The notes under the pieces are model-generated. The model ran no database searches, had not been told where the DNA came from, and saw only the letters and a program-made list of their open reading frames with translations. A stretch of DNA of 64,000 nucleotides from Christensenella sp. (lineage in GTDB: Bacteria; Bacillota; Clostridia; Christensenellales; UBA3700), in assembly GCA_022784465.1 (NCBI GenBank), contig JALFUR010000008.1, forward strand, positions 1 to 64,000, written 5' to 3'. Numbering within the stretch: position 1 is the first letter of the stretch; each line of letters starts with the position of its first letter. Positions 28,731 through 36,924 of the stretch are shown one piece after another. The position numbers and the translations under genes were made by a program.

Positions 28731-30256
28731 TATTGAACACCTCCATTGCCTTCTACGTATATATTTAATCCTAAAGAAGTTAATTCTCTTACAAAATCTC
28801 TTTCAATACTACTTCTTTCTACTGACCTTATAAAAGAAATTACGCATTTGTTATTAAAAGTAATACCGCTCATTGAAATTCCTCCAGATCTGTCGTCTTT
28901 TAATACAAACTCAAATCTATCTACAATGCTTTTTAATTCATCTGGAGCATTTAAATTTCCAACATTCGAAAATACTGTAGTGAAACCTTCTTCTCCCAAA
29001 GTTCCGCTAACAATTTTTAATGCAATATCTTTTAGGAAGATTGGAGCCATACGAATAAATAGATTTCTCTCGTCTCTCATATTTGCATTAATGCTCTTTT
29101 GAAGATAATCCATGTCTGTTCCTTTTTCTAGTTGTTCTTTTACTGTTTTAATGGTTTCTTCTAAAGATAACTCCATTTCATTTATTTCTATTCCAGTAAA
29201 ATAAGCAAAGTTTCTCAAAGTTTCTGAAGGGAATCTTTTTCTTAAATTAATTGGAATTTGAATTATATATGGTTTAGTATCTCTATCAAAAGCTCTTCTT
29301 CTTAAAAACGCCATTGAGTAAACTGCTGTAAGAAAAACGGTAACTGTACAATTGAACTTTTTAGCAAGAGCTTTTAATTCGTTAGCATCCATAACTACAT
29401 GTGTAACCACGCTTTCTTTTGTGTATTTATCTTTAATATGGTATGCGTGTTTAATTTCTCTTTTTATACAATTGCCTTTTGTAGCATAGTGGTCAAAACT
29501 ATCTTGAATCTCTTCTTCTTTAACTTTATCTAGAACGTTTAAAGCACATTTATAATCTTTAATAGAACCATATTTTAATTCATAGTATCTAGTAATTAAA
29601 GTTGTTAAAAATATTGTTCCACCTGTACCATCTGTTAAAGAATGGAAAAAATCGCAAGCAATTCTGTTGTTTTCAACCAAAACTCTAAACAAATAATTTT
29701 TTCCATCAAGATTAATTGATCTACATGGATATTTACCACCATCTAAAACTTTAGGATTTTTTTCTACTCTTTCAAAATAATACCAGAAAAACCCTTTTTT
29801 TATTGTAACCATAAAGGTTGGCATTCTATCTACCATATCAAGTAATGCCTGATTTAATATATCTTTATCTATTGGGTCTTTCATAACAGCAGCAATTCTA
29901 AACACCATATTCCAATCACTAGAAGATTGAGGTGGATATACTTTTGCAGCATTATCTAATGAATACCATTCTGTAGGATTAAATTTTTCTCTAGTTGTAA
30001 GTTTTTGCACAGCTGGCTCTTGTTGAACTAATTGAAGTTTTACTCTATCTACATCTCCGCTTAATAATAAATCATATGAAATATTAAACATTTTAGTAAT
30101 TGATTCTAATTGTTGAATATCTGGAATAGATGCACCTAGTTCCCACTTACTAACTGCCTTATCTGACACATTTAATTTCTCGGCAAATTGTAATTGAGTC
30201 CATTTATTATGTTTGCGCAATTCTAAAATAACTTTTCCTATTTTTTCTGCGTCCAT
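28730..30256 (-). CDS. XRE helix-turn-helix regulator fused to a condensation/alcohol-acetyltransferase-like domain
   Basis: 508 residues. Residues about 6-63 form an XRE-type helix-turn-helix (WTQLQFAEKLNVSDKAVSKWE). From about 90 onward the protein looks like a condensation-fold acyltransferase (CoA-dependent acetyltransferase superfamily): FFHSLTDG at 203-210 matches HHxxxDG, keeping catalytic His205 and Asp209-Gly210 but with Phe for the first His. Partners of this fold join acyl groups to alcohols, amines or lipids. The ATG at 30256 has AGGAGG 7 nt upstream; the in-frame TTG at 30274 does not. Substrate and DNA target are unknown. A regulator fused to such an enzyme is unusual, and might sense an acyl donor. 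Confidence 0.78.
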   Translation of the reverse strand: MDAEKIGKVILELRKHNKWTQLQFAEKLNVSDKAVSKWELGASIPDIQQLESITKMFNISYDLLLSGDVDRVKLQLVQQEPAVQKLTTREKFNPTEWYSLDNAAKVYPPQSSSDWNMVFRIAAVMKDPIDKDILNQALLDMVDRMPTFMVTIKKGFFWYYFERVEKNPKVLDGGKYPCRSINLDGKNYLFRVLVENNRIACDFFHSLTDGTGGTIFLTTLITRYYELKYGSIKDYKCALNVLDKVKEEEIQDSFDHYATKGNCIKREIKHAYHIKDKYTKESVVTHVVMDANELKALAKKFNCTVTVFLTAVYSMAFLRRRAFDRDTKPYIIQIPINLRKRFPSETLRNFAYFTGIEINEMELSLEETIKTVKEQLEKGTDMDYLQKSINANMRDERNLFIRMAPIFLKDIALKIVSGTLGEEGFTTVFSNVGNLNAPDELKSIVDRFEFVLKDDRSGGISMSGITFNNKCVISFIRSVERSSIERDFVRELTSLGLNIYVEGNGGVQ

Positions 30257-30302
30257 ACTTATTCCTCCTGACAATATTACTTTAAAATCCTATGCATATT
30301 TT

Positions 30303-30376
30303 ATCTACCTAATCGTTCTCTACTGGGTATATTTTTCACTCTACTTCAAGTAGAATGCTAAAAAATTTAGGTAGAT
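30303..30376 (-). promoter_or_regulatory. Structured 5' leader of the regulator-acyltransferase gene
   Basis: Ten-base arms ATCTACCTAA (30303-30312) and TTAGGTAGAT (30367-30376) pair perfectly. They enclose a second dyad, TCTACTT-C-AAGTAGA at 30340-30354, which can fold as a hairpin with a small loop. The whole element lies inside the roughly 130-nt leader between the -10 at 30395-30400 and the ATG. It may be a cis-acting RNA or a pair of nested operators for the XRE protein itself. It matches no riboswitch consensus I could recognise. Confidence 0.5.
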
Positions 30377-30394
30377 TTACTCTCCATTTACAAA

Positions 30395-30403
30395 ATTATA
30401 CCA
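30395..30403 (-). promoter_or_regulatory. Extended -10 promoter of the regulator-acyltransferase gene
   Basis: On the minus strand TGGTATAAT (30403-30395) is a full extended -10 element, with no good -35. Predicted start near 30388. The 310-nt space between genes (30257-30566) otherwise holds the structured leader and a terminator; no convincing small gene was seen. Confidence 0.55.
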
Positions 30404-30511
30404 TATTTTTTATAATAAATGTGGAAATAAGAAAGAACCTCAATATTTTTTATTTTCTTAAAAACATAGAATTAATCAACCCGGTGATTTTTCTCTATGG
30501 TAAGCACACAA

Positions 30512-30548
30512 AAAAAATGAGCAAACATCGTAATTTTGCTCATTTTTT
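30512..30548 (-). terminator. Strong intrinsic terminator after the aminopeptidase gene
   Basis: AAAAAATGAGCAAA and TTTTGCTCATTTTTT form a long stem around a short loop, with the core ATGAGCAAA against TTTGCTCAT. It is A-rich on one side and T-rich on the other, so it could work in both directions. Confidence 0.8.
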
Positions 30549-30566
30549 TTATTTTTAAACAATTAT

Positions 30567-31685
30567 TTATTTTAGATTTTCAGGATTCAAACATTTTAAT
30601 TCATCAAGCACAAAAATTCCGTCTTTTCTAACGAGTACATCATCAAAGTAGATTTCTCCACCGCCCATTTCTTTTGTTTGAATTAATACTAAATCCCAAT
30701 GAACAGATGAATCATTTCCATTGTATGCATCATCGTAGCTTGCACCAGGAGTAAAGTGAATTGAACCTCTTATCTTTTCATCGAACAAAATATCTCCCAT
30801 TGGATTCTCTACATATGGATTTACTCCAATTGCAAATTCTCCAACGTATCTTGCTCCATCATCTGTATCAAAAATTTCGTTAATCTCTTTATTATGATTT
30901 GAAGTAGCTTCAACAATTTTTCCATCTTTAAACAATAAAGATACATTTTCAAATTTAATACCATTTTCCACGCTTGGTGTATTATATGTTATTCTTCCGT
31001 TAACGCTATTTTTTACAGGAGCGGTATATACTTCCCCATCTGGGATATTGCATTTGCCTGAGCATTTAATTGCAGGGATTCCCTTTATAGAGAAAGTCAA
31101 ATCTGTACCAGGTGCAACAATTCTAACCTTATCTGTCTTATTCATCAATTCAACAAGAGGAGTCATGGCATCATCCATTTTTTGATAATCTAAATTGCAT
31201 ACTTTAAAATATAGATCCTCAAAAGCTTCTGTGCTCATTGCACTCATAGCGCTCATTCCTTGAGTAGGATATCTAAGTATTACCCACTTAGTATGTTTTA
31301 CGCGTGTATCTAAATGAACAGGTTGAGAATACTTTGATAAATAGATTTTCATTTTATCTGATGGTACATCGCTTTTTTCGAAAGCGTTTTCTCCGCCTCT
31401 AATACCAATGTATGCCTGCATTTTTTTCATTTTATAGTTGTCAAAATCTGCCATTTGTTCAGCAAGTTCATTGCTCATATTCATACAAATTTCTCTTTCA
31501 ACTCTATTATCTTTTATTGAAACATAAGGATATCCGCCTGCTTTAACAACTTCTTGAACTAAGCAATTTACTAATTGATAATCAATTCCTGTTGCTTCAA
31601 TGAAAACGTTTTCTCCTTTTTGAACTCTACACGAATAATTTACCAAATTATGCGCTAGTGTTCTTATTCTTTGGTCTAATAACAT
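30567..31685 (-). CDS. M29 family metalloaminopeptidase (AmpS/PepS type)
   Basis: 372 residues, close to the usual 370-410. Removes N-terminal residues from peptides in the cytoplasm using a two-metal centre. Candidate ligands are E218 (DGEVYTAP), E283 (VGEFAIGVNP), H310 (SIHFTPG), H329 and D331 (SVHWD), in the family order. GGAGG precedes the ATG. Monocistronic, divergent from the aldolase gene and ending at a strong hairpin. Confidence 0.9.
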   Translation of the reverse strand: MLLDQRIRTLAHNLVNYSCRVQKGENVFIEATGIDYQLVNCLVQEVVKAGGYPYVSIKDNRVEREICMNMSNELAEQMADFDNYKMKKMQAYIGIRGGENAFEKSDVPSDKMKIYLSKYSQPVHLDTRVKHTKWVILRYPTQGMSAMSAMSTEAFEDLYFKVCNLDYQKMDDAMTPLVELMNKTDKVRIVAPGTDLTFSIKGIPAIKCSGKCNIPDGEVYTAPVKNSVNGRITYNTPSVENGIKFENVSLLFKDGKIVEATSNHNKEINEIFDTDDGARYVGEFAIGVNPYVENPMGDILFDEKIRGSIHFTPGASYDDAYNGNDSSVHWDLVLIQTKEMGGGEIYFDDVLVRKDGIFVLDELKCLNPENLK

Positions 31686-31832
31686 TACAAAACCTCCACA
31701 TATTTAATCATAATGATTATACACCGAAATCAGTATATATAGACTAAAATATTTTATTTAGGATTTATTCTATTTATTTTGGTAATTATTCATGATATTT
31801 AAATTATTGTTTTAGGAAAAATATGATTCATA

Positions 31833-31876
31833 ATATTATTATTTTTGTTTTAAAAAAAACAATAATATGCTAATAT
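31833..31876 (+). promoter_or_regulatory. Candidate fba promoter inside an AT-rich inverted repeat
   Basis: A weak -35 TTTTAA (31848-31853), 17 nt spacer and an extended -10 TGCTAATAT (31868-31876) precede fba. The -35 lies inside an imperfect inverted repeat (31833-31868) whose outer arms are ATATTATT and AATAATAT. Regulator binding at the repeat is possible. Confidence 0.4.
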
Positions 31877-31909
31877 ACTCTTGATAATTATTTTTAGGAG
31901 GTAATGGTT

Positions 31910-32899
31910 ATGCCATTAATGAACACAAAAAAAATGTTTGAAAAAGCATACAATGGCGGTTATGCTATTGGAGCTTTTAATGTTAATAACATGGAAATCA
32001 TTCAAGGAATTGTTGAAGCTGCTATGGAAGAAAATGCTCCACTTATTCTTCAAGTATCTAAGGGTGCTAGAAATTACGCAAACCCAGTATATTTAAGAAA
32101 GATGGTTGAAGCTGCTGTTGAAGTTTCTGGACTACCAATTTGCTTACACTTAGACCATGGTGATTCTTTTGAATTATGCAAAAGCTGTATCGATGGTGGA
32201 TTTACTTCAGTTATGATCGATGGATCTGCTCTTCCTTACGAAGAAAATGTTGCTTTAACAAAGAAAGTTGTTGAATATGCACATGATACAACAAATCATC
32301 CATATGTTACTGTTGAAGGCGAATTAGGAACACTTGCTGGTGTTGAAGATGAAGTTTGCCATGAACACACAACATATACAAAGCCAGAAGAAGTTATTGA
32401 CTTCGTTACAAGAACAGGTGTTGACTCTCTAGCTATTGCTATTGGTACATCACATGGTGCATACAAATTTAAACCTGAACAATGCACAAGAGATGAAAAT
32501 GGTGTATTGGTTCCACCTCCACTAAGATTCGATGTTCTTGAAGCTGTTTCTGCTAAACTTCCAGGATTCCCTATCGTATTACATGGTTCTTCATCAGTTC
32601 CTCAAGAATTCGTTAGAATCATAAATGCTAATGGCGGAAAGATGCCAGATGCTGTTGGTATTCCTGAAGCACAATTAAGAAAGGCTGCTGCTATGAGCGT
32701 ATGCAAAATCAATATTGACTCAGACTTAAGATTAGGTTGCACAGCTGGTATTAGAAAGCATTTTGCAGAACATCCAGAACATTTCGATCCAAGACAATAT
32801 CTTGCTGATGCTAGAACAAACATTAAAACTGTTGTTAAACACAAATTAACAGAAGTTTTAGGATGCGCTGGAAAAGCTGACGAAATCTTAGCTGACTAA
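31910..32899 (+). CDS. fba: Class II fructose-bisphosphate aldolase
   Basis: Zn-dependent aldolase of glycolysis/gluconeogenesis. 329 residues. Asp82-His83 in LHLDHG (catalytic Asp and zinc His), VEGELG near 135-140, zinc His182 in GTSHGAYKF, and His225 in LHGSSSVP. The ATG at 31910 is chosen because AGGAGG (31896-31901) is 8 nt away; the ATG at 31904 is only 2 nt from it. Monocistronic, with a strong terminator at 32921-32950. Confidence 0.96.
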   Translation: MPLMNTKKMFEKAYNGGYAIGAFNVNNMEIIQGIVEAAMEENAPLILQVSKGARNYANPVYLRKMVEAAVEVSGLPICLHLDHGDSFELCKSCIDGGFTSVMIDGSALPYEENVALTKKVVEYAHDTTNHPYVTVEGELGTLAGVEDEVCHEHTTYTKPEEVIDFVTRTGVDSLAIAIGTSHGAYKFKPEQCTRDENGVLVPPPLRFDVLEAVSAKLPGFPIVLHGSSSVPQEFVRIINANGGKMPDAVGIPEAQLRKAAAMSVCKINIDSDLRLGCTAGIRKHFAEHPEHFDPRQYLADARTNIKTVVKHKLTEVLGCAGKADEILAD

Positions 32900-32920
32900 T
32901 TTATAAAGCAATCAATTAAG

Positions 32921-32950
32921 ACAGAGGATGTTTCATCCTCTGTTTTTTTT
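32921..32950 (+). terminator. Strong intrinsic terminator of fba
   Basis: ACAGAGGAT pairs with ATCCTCTGT around a GTTTC loop, followed directly by eight T residues. Confidence 0.93.
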
Positions 32951-32983
32951 ATTATTTTTTCCTAAAAATTTATATAAAAATAA

Positions 32984-33012
32984 TTGACACATTATATAAG
33001 TATATATATAAT
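32984..33012 (+). promoter_or_regulatory. Perfect consensus promoter of the regulator-potABCD operon
   Basis: -35 TTGACA (32984-32989), exactly 17 nt, -10 TATAAT (33007-33012). All twelve bases match consensus. Predicted start near 33019, leaving a leader of about 95 nt that carries two palindromes. Confidence 0.85.
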
Positions 33013-33030
33013 TTGCTTGTTTAATAATTT

Positions 33031-33045
33031 TAAACTTAAAGTTTA
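33031..33045. promoter_or_regulatory. Palindromic operator candidate 1 (pot operon)
   Basis: TAAACTT-A-AAGTTTA is a perfect 7-bp inverted repeat just downstream of the predicted start point, a position where a bound repressor would block the strong promoter. The encoded XRE-cupin protein is the natural candidate. Confidence 0.55.
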
Positions 33046-33071
33046 GAGAAAAATAACCGATTAATTTTTAA

Positions 33072-33088
33072 GTTTAGAAATACTAAAC
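33072..33088. promoter_or_regulatory. Palindromic operator candidate 2 (pot operon)
   Basis: GTTTAG-AAATA-CTAAAC is a perfect 6-bp inverted repeat sharing the TTTA/TAAA half-site core with the first palindrome, with centres 42 bp apart (about four helical turns). Confidence 0.5.
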
Positions 33089-33113
33089 AATACAAATATG
33101 ATAAGAAGGACGT

Positions 33114-33647
33114 ATGGAATTAGGAATTAAAATTAAATCTTTAAGATTACAATGTGGATTCACACAAGAAGAACTTGCAGATAGATGCGAGCTTACAAAA
33201 GGTTATATTTCTCAGCTTGAAAACGACCTTACTTCTCCATCAATCGCAACGCTTGTAGATTTATTAAATGCGCTTGGTACAGATTTAAAGGAATTTTTCT
33301 CAGATTCAGATAATCAAAAAGTAGTTTTTACAGAAGAAGACTTTATTGTTAAAGAGGATGATCAATATACTCAAACTTGGCTTGTACCTAATGCTCAAAA
33401 GAATGAAATGGAGCCTATTATTGTTACAATTAATCCTCATGGCAAATTAGACGAAGATCAACCTCATGAAGGCGAAGAGTTTGGTTATGTATTAGAAGGA
33501 GAAATTGTTCTACACTTAGGAAAAAAATCTAAAGCAGTAAAATGCGGAAGTTCTTTTTATTATGAAGCAAGTAAGATTCATTATATTGAAAATACTACAG
33601 ATAACTTTGCAAAAATCATATGGGTTTCTAGCCCACCTCAATTCTAA
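33114..33647 (+). CDS. XRE-cupin transcriptional regulator (PuuR-like), probable polyamine sensor
   Basis: 177 residues. N-terminal XRE helix-turn-helix about 5-60 (FTQEELADRCELTKGYISQLE) and a C-terminal cupin about 100-170 with putative ligand/metal residues H118, E119, E122 and H156. Proteins of this build often control polyamine transport or breakdown. AGAAGGA is upstream. It is first of the pot operon, 11 nt before potA, whose ribosome site overlaps its stop. Autoregulation through the two palindromes in its leader is inferred. Confidence 0.88.
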   Translation: MELGIKIKSLRLQCGFTQEELADRCELTKGYISQLENDLTSPSIATLVDLLNALGTDLKEFFSDSDNQKVVFTEEDFIVKEDDQYTQTWLVPNAQKNEMEPIIVTINPHGKLDEDQPHEGEEFGYVLEGEIVLHLGKKSKAVKCGSSFYYEASKIHYIENTTDNFAKIIWVSSPPQF

Positions 33648-33658
33648 GGAGAAACAGC

Positions 33659-35269
33659 ATGAGCGAATATATCATTGAACTTGTTAATTTGAATAAAAAA
33701 TATGATACAAAGGCAGTTGTAAAAGATGTTAATTTAAAGATTAAACAAGGTGAGTTTGTTACAATTTTAGGTCCATCAGGATGCGGAAAAACAACTACAC
33801 TTAGAATGATTGCCGGATTTGAACAACCAACATCAGGCCAAATATTATTCGGTGGAAAAGATATTGCTGGTCTTCCTCCTTACAAAAGAGAAGTAAATAC
33901 AGTATTCCAAAAATATGCATTGTTCCCTCATCTAAATGTATTTAATAATGTTGCTTTTGGCTTAAAACTAAAAAAGATTGTAGACGATAATGGCAAAGAA
34001 ATTAAATTAAAAGATACTCTTGTTAAACAAATCGTTTACGATAAAGACCATAATCCAACTAATGAAACAAAACTAGTTAAATTAAAAAAAGCATATAAAT
34101 ATAAAACAATAAATACTAAAAAAGGCGCACCTAAATTAAAAAAAGTTAACCTATGGAAAGAATACATTGATGAAAAAGTAAAAAAAGCACTTAAAATTGT
34201 TGGTCTATCTGATTACGAGACAAGAAACGTAAACTCTTTATCTGGCGGACAACAACAAAGAGTTGCCATTGCAAGAGCTATTATAAATGAACCAAAAATT
34301 CTTTTATTAGATGAACCTCTTGGCGCTCTTGATTTAAAAATGAGACAAGAAATGCAACTTGAATTAAAAGAAATGCATAAAAAACTTGGAATTACTTTTA
34401 TCTATGTTACTCACGATCAAGAAGAAGCATTAACAATGTCAGATACAATAATTGTTATGAGAGATGGCAAAATCATGCAAAAGGGCTCTCCAATGGAAAT
34501 ATATAACGAACCAGTTAATGCTTATGTCGCTGACTTTATCGGAGAAGCTAATATCTTTGACGGAATTATGAAAAAAGACAAACTTGTTAATTTCTGCGGA
34601 GTAGATGTTGATTGCGTAGATGTTGGATTTGCAGAAAACGAACCTATTGAAGTAGTTATAAGACCAGAAGATTTGGTAGTAAAAAAACCTGGACAAGGTT
34701 TTATAGATGGAGTTATAAAATCTTCAATGTTTAGAGGCGTACACTATGAAGCAAGCTGTATCGCAAATGGTTACGAATTTATTATTCATAGTACAAAAGA
34801 ATACCCTGCTGGAACTGAAGTTAGTTTAAGTGTTGATCCTTTTGATATTCAAATAATGAAAATCGAAGTTAGAAAGAATGTTGTTCCTGTTGTATTTAAG
34901 AGCGAAAATACTTTCTCTTTATATGATGAGATTTACGAATTTGATCCAATCGCTTTCTTTGGAGAGCAAACTTCTTCTCTAGACTATATTGGCAAAGAAG
35001 GTGTTGTTTCTATTGAATTTGATAAAGTCGACATGACTGATGACGAGTGGGATGCTCCTCTATCTGGAAACGTTGAATCAATGATATATAAAGGAAAAAA
35101 TTATTTTGTTACTATTCGAACAGACAATAATAAACACATCTTTGCAAATACAGAATACCTATGGGATAAGGGTGATCGTATCGGAATAAGAATTAAGCCT
35201 GAAGATTTTACTTTTGAAGGTTTTGAATCAATCGAGGAAATAAAAGAGGAAATAAAAAATGAAATTTAA
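33659..35269 (+). CDS. potA: Spermidine/putrescine ABC transporter ATPase, enlarged
   Basis: 536 residues against the usual 350-390. Walker A GPSGCGKT 38-45, signature LSGGQQQR 194-201, Walker B with LLLDEP 215-220. Between the Q-loop region and the signature there is an extra Lys-rich stretch of about 60 residues (about 106-168). The C-terminal part is also long, from about 290, consistent with two TOBE-like regulatory domains. AAGGAG sits 7 nt before the ATG. Overlaps potB by 11 nt. Larger PotA proteins with inserts are known in mollicutes (from memory). ATP hydrolysis should drive polyamine import with PotBCD. Confidence 0.9.
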   Translation: MSEYIIELVNLNKKYDTKAVVKDVNLKIKQGEFVTILGPSGCGKTTTLRMIAGFEQPTSGQILFGGKDIAGLPPYKREVNTVFQKYALFPHLNVFNNVAFGLKLKKIVDDNGKEIKLKDTLVKQIVYDKDHNPTNETKLVKLKKAYKYKTINTKKGAPKLKKVNLWKEYIDEKVKKALKIVGLSDYETRNVNSLSGGQQQRVAIARAIINEPKILLLDEPLGALDLKMRQEMQLELKEMHKKLGITFIYVTHDQEEALTMSDTIIVMRDGKIMQKGSPMEIYNEPVNAYVADFIGEANIFDGIMKKDKLVNFCGVDVDCVDVGFAENEPIEVVIRPEDLVVKKPGQGFIDGVIKSSMFRGVHYEASCIANGYEFIIHSTKEYPAGTEVSLSVDPFDIQIMKIEVRKNVVPVVFKSENTFSLYDEIYEFDPIAFFGEQTSSLDYIGKEGVVSIEFDKVDMTDDEWDAPLSGNVESMIYKGKNYFVTIRTDNNKHIFANTEYLWDKGDRIGIRIKPEDFTFEGFESIEEIKEEIKNEI

Positions 35270-36065
35270 GCAATTTTCAAGGAAATATCTTTCTATTCCT
35301 TATGGAATCTTTATGGCAGTATTTATAGTGCTACCTTTAATAATCCTATTTTTATACTCTTTTGCTGAAAATCAGCAAGATGGATCTTTGTCTTTCTCTT
35401 TTACTTTTGAAAACTTTAAACAAGTATTCTCATCGACAAATCTAATAATGCTAAAAAGATCTTTTAAAGTAGGAATTATTACTACACTTGTTTGTTTAGT
35501 TGCAGGCTACCCTATAGCTTTAATATTAAATAATTCTACATTTAAATATAAAAGTGTAATAGTTATGCTATTTATGATTCCAATGTGGGTTAATTTCTTA
35601 ATAAGAACTCTAGCCACAAAATCTGCATTTAACGCACTTGGTATTCCTCTAGGAGGATTTGCTGTTACTTTTACTATGATATATAACTATATACCATTTA
35701 TGATTATGCCTATCTACAATACCATGCAAAAAATTGATAAATGCTTATTTGAAGGCGCAAGCGATTTAGGAGCAGGACCTTTTAAAACATTACTAAAAGT
35801 TACCTTACCTCTTTCTTTGCCTGGAGTTTTAAGCGGCATTACGATGGTATTCATGCCTTCTATAACAACTTTTGCAATAGCAAATATTATGAGTAACAAT
35901 AAATATTCCCTAGTTGGTGATTATATTCAAAACGAAGCACTAAACGCCGCTAATTTCAACGTTGCTAGTGCTATAAGTTTAATTATTTTAATCGTAATTG
36001 GAATTTCTATGTTTGTAGTAAACAAATACGATAAAGATGGAAGTGCAGCAGGAGGTATGATGTAA
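35259..36065 (+). CDS. potB: Spermidine/putrescine ABC permease
   Basis: 268 residues with about six membrane segments and the cytoplasmic EAA loop (EGASDLGAGPFKTLLKVTLPLS). Type I ABC importer permease. GAGG lies within the end of potA. The stop overlaps the potC ATG by one base (TAATG). Confidence 0.92.
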   Translation: MKFKQFSRKYLSIPYGIFMAVFIVLPLIILFLYSFAENQQDGSLSFSFTFENFKQVFSSTNLIMLKRSFKVGIITTLVCLVAGYPIALILNNSTFKYKSVIVMLFMIPMWVNFLIRTLATKSAFNALGIPLGGFAVTFTMIYNYIPFMIMPIYNTMQKIDKCLFEGASDLGAGPFKTLLKVTLPLSLPGVLSGITMVFMPSITTFAIANIMSNNKYSLVGDYIQNEALNAANFNVASAISLIILIVIGISMFVVNKYDKDGSAAGGMM

Positions 36066-36904
36066 TGAATAACTCTAAAATTAAATCTATTGCATTAAAA
36101 TCTTTATCTTGGACTTATGTAGCTATAATACTAGGCATATTATATATTCCAATTATTTGGATGATTATTTGGTCATTTACTGGTTCTATTTCTTTCTCTA
36201 GTTGGAACGGATTTACTTTTGAAAATTATTCCAACTTATTTGTTGGTAGTCTATCTGACGAGATCTTTAGCGCTCTTTTAAATACACTAATAATCGCTGT
36301 TGCTTCTTCTTTTATAGCAACAATTTTAGGAACAGCTGCAGCTATAGGATTACACAGCATAAGAAAAAAATGGATAAAAACAACATATAGCAACATAAAT
36401 CAAATCCCTATGGTAAATTCGGAAATAGTAACCGCTATGTCTATGATGTTGTTGTTCCAGGTTCTTAGAAGAGTTTTTGGAACTGGTTCTGATGTAGAAA
36501 TGTTTGAAGTAATTCTTGCTCACGTTACATTCTGCACTCCATATGTGTTACTAAATGTTGCTCCAAGACTTGCTCAATCAGACAATAAAATCTATGAAGC
36601 AGCTTTAGACTTAGGATGCAATTACTGGCAAGCCATATTTAAAGTGGTAATTCCAGAAATAATGCCAGGTATTATTGTAGGCTTTGTTATGGCATTCACT
36701 TTAAGTATTGATGACTTTGTTATAACAGAATTCACAATAGATGGATTTAGCACAATTTCTACGCTAATATACCATAAAGCATCAGGCAAAAAACCTCTTC
36801 CATCAGAGTTTAGGGCATTGTTTACAATAATCTTCTTTGTGGTTCTTGGACTATTAATATTTATTAATAAGCCACAAAAAGAAATAAAGGAAAATAAAAA
36901 ATAA
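36065..36904 (+). CDS. potC: Spermidine/putrescine ABC permease
   Basis: 279 residues with about six membrane segments and the EAA loop (EAALDLGCNYWQAIFKVVIPE). Forms the membrane channel with PotB. AGGAGG sits in the end of potB, 9 nt before the ATG. Translation is coupled through TAATG. Confidence 0.92.
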   Translation: MNNSKIKSIALKSLSWTYVAIILGILYIPIIWMIIWSFTGSISFSSWNGFTFENYSNLFVGSLSDEIFSALLNTLIIAVASSFIATILGTAAAIGLHSIRKKWIKTTYSNINQIPMVNSEIVTAMSMMLLFQVLRRVFGTGSDVEMFEVILAHVTFCTPYVLLNVAPRLAQSDNKIYEAALDLGCNYWQAIFKVVIPEIMPGIIVGFVMAFTLSIDDFVITEFTIDGFSTISTLIYHKASGKKPLPSEFRALFTIIFFVVLGLLIFINKPQKEIKENKK

Positions 36905-36924
36905 ATATATAGGAGTTTTTTAAA

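Noticed and set aside
30257..30274. TTG start for the regulator-acyltransferase
   Set aside because: It lies upstream of the AGGAGG site; the ATG at 30256 is correctly spaced.
30355..30558. 67-residue plus-strand reading frame
   Set aside because: AT-rich, Phe/Asn-heavy, no ribosome site, and it covers the leader structure and a terminator.
31904..31909. First ATG of fba at 31904
   Set aside because: Only 2 nt from AGGAGG; the ATG at 31910 has 8 nt.
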